DNA from: Pseudarthrobacter defluvii | GTDB lineage: Bacteria > Actinomycetota > Actinomycetes > Actinomycetales > Micrococcaceae | NCBI RefSeq assembly: GCF_030816725.1 | Contig: NZ_JAUSYG010000001.1 | Coordinates: 1,984,001-2,048,000 of the forward strand | Reading direction: 5' to 3' | DNA: 64,000 bases | Part shown: positions 61,450 to 64,000 of the stretch, in pieces | How the letters are laid out: each line of letters starts with the position of its first letter | Position numbering within the stretch: position 1 is the stretch's first letter | The notes under the pieces: model-generated | Told to the model about the DNA's origin: nothing | What the model saw: only the letters and a program-made list of their open reading frames with translations | Database searches by the model: none | Translations under genes and position numbers: made by a program

Positions 61450-62691
61450 TCAGTTCTCGGATGCCGCGAGTTCGCGTTCCACAGCCTCGGTCAGGCGCTC
61501 TTCGAGGGCCGGGACCTTGATCTGCTGAATGATCTCGTTGAGGAAGCCACGGACCACCAGTCGGCGGGCGACGTCCTCGGGAATACCGCGGGCCATCAGG
61601 TAGAACAGGTGCTCGTCATCAAAGCGGCCCGTGGAACTGGCGTGGCCGGCACCCTCGATCAGGCCTGTTTCGATTTCAAGGTTGGGCACGGAGTCCGCAC
61701 GGCAACCGTCGGTGAGGACCAGGTTCTGGTTCTTCTCGTAGGAGTCGGTACCCTCGGCCTGCTTCTGGATCAACACGTCACCAACCCAGACCGTGTGTGC
61801 GCCCTTGCCCTGCAGCGCGCCCTTGTACAGGACGTTGGACTTGCAGTTGCCCACGTTGTGGTCCACGAAGGAACGGTGCTCCAGGTGCTGGCCGGCGTCG
61901 GCGAAGTAAAGGCCCAGGAGCTCGGCTTCGGCGCCTTCACCGGCAAACCGGACATTCGAGTTGAGGCGGACGATCTTGCCTCCCAGTGTCACGGCGATGT
62001 GTTTGTAGACGGCGTCCTTGGCAACCTCGGCGTCATGCTGGGCCAGGTGCTTGGCGTCGTCTTCCCACAGCTGCACGGAAACAACCGTCAGCTGGGCGCC
62101 CTCGCGGACCAGGACCTCTACGTTGCCGTTGTGGTCGGCGCTGCCGCCATGCTCGAGGATCACCACGCCGCGGCTGTTGGATCCGGCCTCGATAACCACG
62201 TGCGAGTTGCTGCGGAGGTCCGGGCCGTTGCCGGTCAGGACAACGCGCACGGGAGCGTCCAGTTCGGCGTTCGCCGGGATGGAGATGAGCTGGGCTTCCT
62301 CCACATTGGCGGAAGCCACGACGGCGGCACGGTCGGCGGGGACAAGGGTGGCACCGCGGGGGGCTTCGCCTGCGCGAAGCGTCCGCTGCACCACGGCTGC
62401 GGGCGCCTCGAGCGAAACGGCCAGGGCTCCGGCGTCCGACGGGGCATCGGACAGGAGGTTGGCCAGTTCGCGCACCGGCGTGAAGCGCCATTCCTCTTCC
62501 CGGCCGTTGGGCAGGGCGAAGTCGGCCACGTCATGGCTGGTGAGGCGCTCGGCGCGGGAGGCCATGACCTGCGTGCCATGGCTGTGGTGGCGGTCCACCT
62601 TGGAGGCGACCAGATGCTCGCCTTCCTCGGTGAAACCGGCGATCGACGGTGCGCCGATGCGCGCCTTTTCGGTAGTTGCTTCGGCAGTCAT
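61450..62691 (-). CDS. sufD: Fe-S scaffold protein SufD
   Basis: A 413-residue right-handed beta-helix protein that pairs with SufB. RMEEWRFTP-like GREEEWRFTPVRELAN near 65, then many short beta-strand repeats, then VGNCKSNVLYKGALQGKGAHTVWVGDVLIQ, AEGTDSYEKNQNLVLTDGCRADSVPNLEIE and FLNEIIQQIKVPALEERL at the end. It supports cluster building with SufB and SufC. Its ATG overlaps the sufB stop by 1 nt. Confidence 0.93.
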   Translation of the reverse strand: MTAEATTEKARIGAPSIAGFTEEGEHLVASKVDRHHSHGTQVMASRAERLTSHDVADFALPNGREEEWRFTPVRELANLLSDAPSDAGALAVSLEAPAAVVQRTLRAGEAPRGATLVPADRAAVVASANVEEAQLISIPANAELDAPVRVVLTGNGPDLRSNSHVVIEAGSNSRGVVILEHGGSADHNGNVEVLVREGAQLTVVSVQLWEDDAKHLAQHDAEVAKDAVYKHIAVTLGGKIVRLNSNVRFAGEGAEAELLGLYFADAGQHLEHRSFVDHNVGNCKSNVLYKGALQGKGAHTVWVGDVLIQKQAEGTDSYEKNQNLVLTDGCRADSVPNLEIETGLIEGAGHASSTGRFDDEHLFYLMARGIPEDVARRLVVRGFLNEIIQQIKVPALEERLTEAVERELAASEN

Positions 62692-64000
62692 TAACCGACG
62701 GATCCTTCCATCTGGAGTTCGATGAGGCGGTTCAGCTCAAGGGCGTATTCCATGGGCAGCTCGCGGGCGATCGGCTCGATGAAGCCGCGCACGATCATGG
62801 CCATGGCCTCGTCCTCGGGCATGCCGCGGGACATGAGGTAGAAAAGCTGTTCCTCGCTGACGCGGGAAACGGTGGCCTCGTGTCCCAGCTGGACATCGTC
62901 CTCGCGGATGTCGATGTACGGGTAGGTGTCCGAGCGGGAGATCGTGTCCACGAGCAGGGCGTCGCAGCGCACGGTGTTGGCTGAGTGCTTGGCGCCTTCG
63001 CGGACTTGGACCAGGCCGCGGTAGGCAGCACGGCCGCCGCCGCGGGCCACGGACTTGGAGATGATGGAGCTCTTGGTGTTCGGCGCGATGTGCACCATCT
63101 TGGAACCGGTGTCCTGGTGCTGGCCTTCGCCGGCGAAGGCGATGGACAGGGTCTCGCCCTTGGCGTGCTCGCCCACCAGGTAGACGGCCGGGTACTTCAT
63201 GGTGACCTTGGAGCCGATGTTGCCATCCACCCATTCCATGGTGGCGCCGGCTTCACAGACCGCGCGCTTGGTCACCAGGTTGTACACGTTGTTGGACCAG
63301 TTCTGGATGGTGGTGTACCGGACGCGGGCGCCCTTCTTCACCACGATCTCCACCACGGCGGAGTGCAGCGAGTCCGAGGTGTAGATCGGCGCGGTGCAGC
63401 CTTCGATGTAGTGGACGTAGGAGTCCTCGTCCGCGATGATCAGGGTCCGCTCGAACTGGCCCATGTTTTCCGTGTTGATGCGGAAGTAGGCCTGCAGCGG
63501 GATGTCCACGTGGACGCCCTTGGGCACGTATACAAACGATCCGCCGGACCACACTGAGGTGTTCAGTGAAGCGAACTTGTTGTCGCCCACCGGGATCACG
63601 GTGCCGAAGTACTCCTGGAAGATCTCCGGGTGTTCCTTCAGTGCGGTGTCGGTGTCCAGGAAGATGACGCCCTGGGCTTCGAGGTCCTCGCGGATCTGGT
63701 GGTAGACCACCTCGGACTCGTACTGGGCGGCAACGCCCGAGACCAGGCGGCTGCGCTCCGCTTCCGGGATGCCCAGCTTTTCGTAGGTGTTGCGGATGTC
63801 CTCGGGCAGGTCTTCCCAGGTGGCTGCCTGCTTCTCGGTGGAGCGGACGAAGTACTTGATGTTATCGAAGTCGATGCCGGAGAGGTCTGCACCCCAGGTG
63901 GGCATGGGCTTGCGGTCGAAGTACTTCAGGCCCTTGAGGCGGAGGTCAAGCATCCATTCGGGTTCGCTCTTCTTGGCCGAAATGTCCCGGACTACCTCTT
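62691..64000 (-). CDS. sufB: Fe-S scaffold protein SufB (partial, start outside window)
   Basis: At least 436 residues, open at the window edge; the frame runs on past 64000 without a start ([15 protein letters not shown] before the first Met). SufB motifs: [55 protein letters not shown], and [20 protein letters not shown]. It is the [4Fe-4S] scaffold of the SufBCD complex. It is the first suf gene visible; a SufR-type regulator may lie beyond the edge. Confidence 0.95.
   Translation of the reverse strand, partial: EVVRDISAKKSEPEWMLDLRLKGLKYFDRKPMPTWGADLSGIDFDNIKYFVRSTEKQAATWEDLPEDIRNTYEKLGIPEAERSRLVSGVAAQYESEVVYHQIREDLEAQGVIFLDTDTALKEHPEIFQEYFGTVIPVGDNKFASLNTSVWSGGSFVYVPKGVHVDIPLQAYFRINTENMGQFERTLIIADEDSYVHYIEGCTAPIYTSDSLHSAVVEIVVKKGARVRYTTIQNWSNNVYNLVTKRAVCEAGATMEWVDGNIGSKVTMKYPAVYLVGEHAKGETLSIAFAGEGQHQDTGSKMVHIAPNTKSSIISKSVARGGGRAAYRGLVQVREGAKHSANTVRCDALLVDTISRSDTYPYIDIREDDVQLGHEATVSRVSEEQLFYLMSRGMPEDEAMAMIVRGFIEPIARELPMEYALELNRLIELQMEGSVG

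Overview
The window is high-GC chromosomal DNA from an actinobacterium. The gene content (actinobacterial short glycogen synthase beside GlgC, DUF4193, DUF3099 next to a SURF1 gene, a FabG4/HtdX-type lipid cluster, a SufB-SufD-Rieske-SufC-SufT operon, many GTG starts and many apparently leaderless transcripts) fits a soil Micrococcaceae such as Arthrobacter or Pseudarthrobacter. That assignment is inference from gene content; no rRNA is present. The DNA is almost all housekeeping and secreted-enzyme genes, with one insertion sequence (IS30 family), one tRNA and no phage, plasmid or CRISPR features.

Layout. 1-6.2 kb: the start of an M20 peptidase, tRNA-Leu(GAG), a lipoprotein, a small serine hydrolase, and a convergent pair of secreted proteins (CAP domain and subtilisin) that both carry LGFP wall-binding repeats. 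6.3-11.5 kb: YqeY, a phospholipase D-like protein, a formate/nitrite-type channel, a quinone oxidoreductase and small membrane proteins. 11.5-18.5 kb: two overlapping GT9 glycosyltransferases, DUF4193, an M50-like peptidase, a glutathionyl-hydroquinone-reductase-type enzyme, a beta-lactamase-fold hydrolase and a FUSC-like membrane protein. 18.5-25 kb: a fatty-acid cluster (MaoC hydratase, two-domain FabG, thiolase, TetR, acyl-CoA oxidase/dehydrogenase) with a perfect operator palindrome between the divergent halves. 25-30 kb: glgA/glgC, a zinc-ribbon SDR and a split-barrel flavin/F420-type protein. 30-34.5 kb: the circularly permuted ATP-grasp / alpha-E / transglutaminase cassette and a YeiH-type exporter. 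34.6-45.4 kb: PepN, IS30, lipoate ligase, L31B, rRNA methyltransferase, TSUP, an ABC ATPase, SerB and two SDRs. 45.5-53 kb: DUF3099, a Cys/His small protein, SURF1, a YbaK deacylase, an ABC-F protein, a spore-photoproduct-lyase-like radical SAM protein, DUF808, a VOC protein and a decayed LuxR fragment. 53-59.8 kb: a hypothetical protein, the biotin ECF transporter bioYMN convergent with a thiolase/acyl-CoA-ligase pair, and a YpfJ metallopeptidase. 59.9-64 kb: the suf Fe-S assembly operon, cut by the window edge inside sufB.

How parts work together. The 18.5-25 kb genes supply every chemical step of a beta-oxidation round and appear to answer to the TetR protein encoded among them. bioYMN imports biotin, and the adjacent thiolase/ligase pair resembles the Bacillus yhfS-yhfT genes linked to a BioY homologue. 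The suf genes build Fe-S clusters needed by the radical SAM and Rieske proteins. Several intergenic gaps between convergent genes hold long imperfect palindromes; two belong to one repeat family, and IS30 has landed between the arms of one of them. At many genes the -10 hexamer lies 6-7 nt before the start codon, which indicates leaderless mRNAs.
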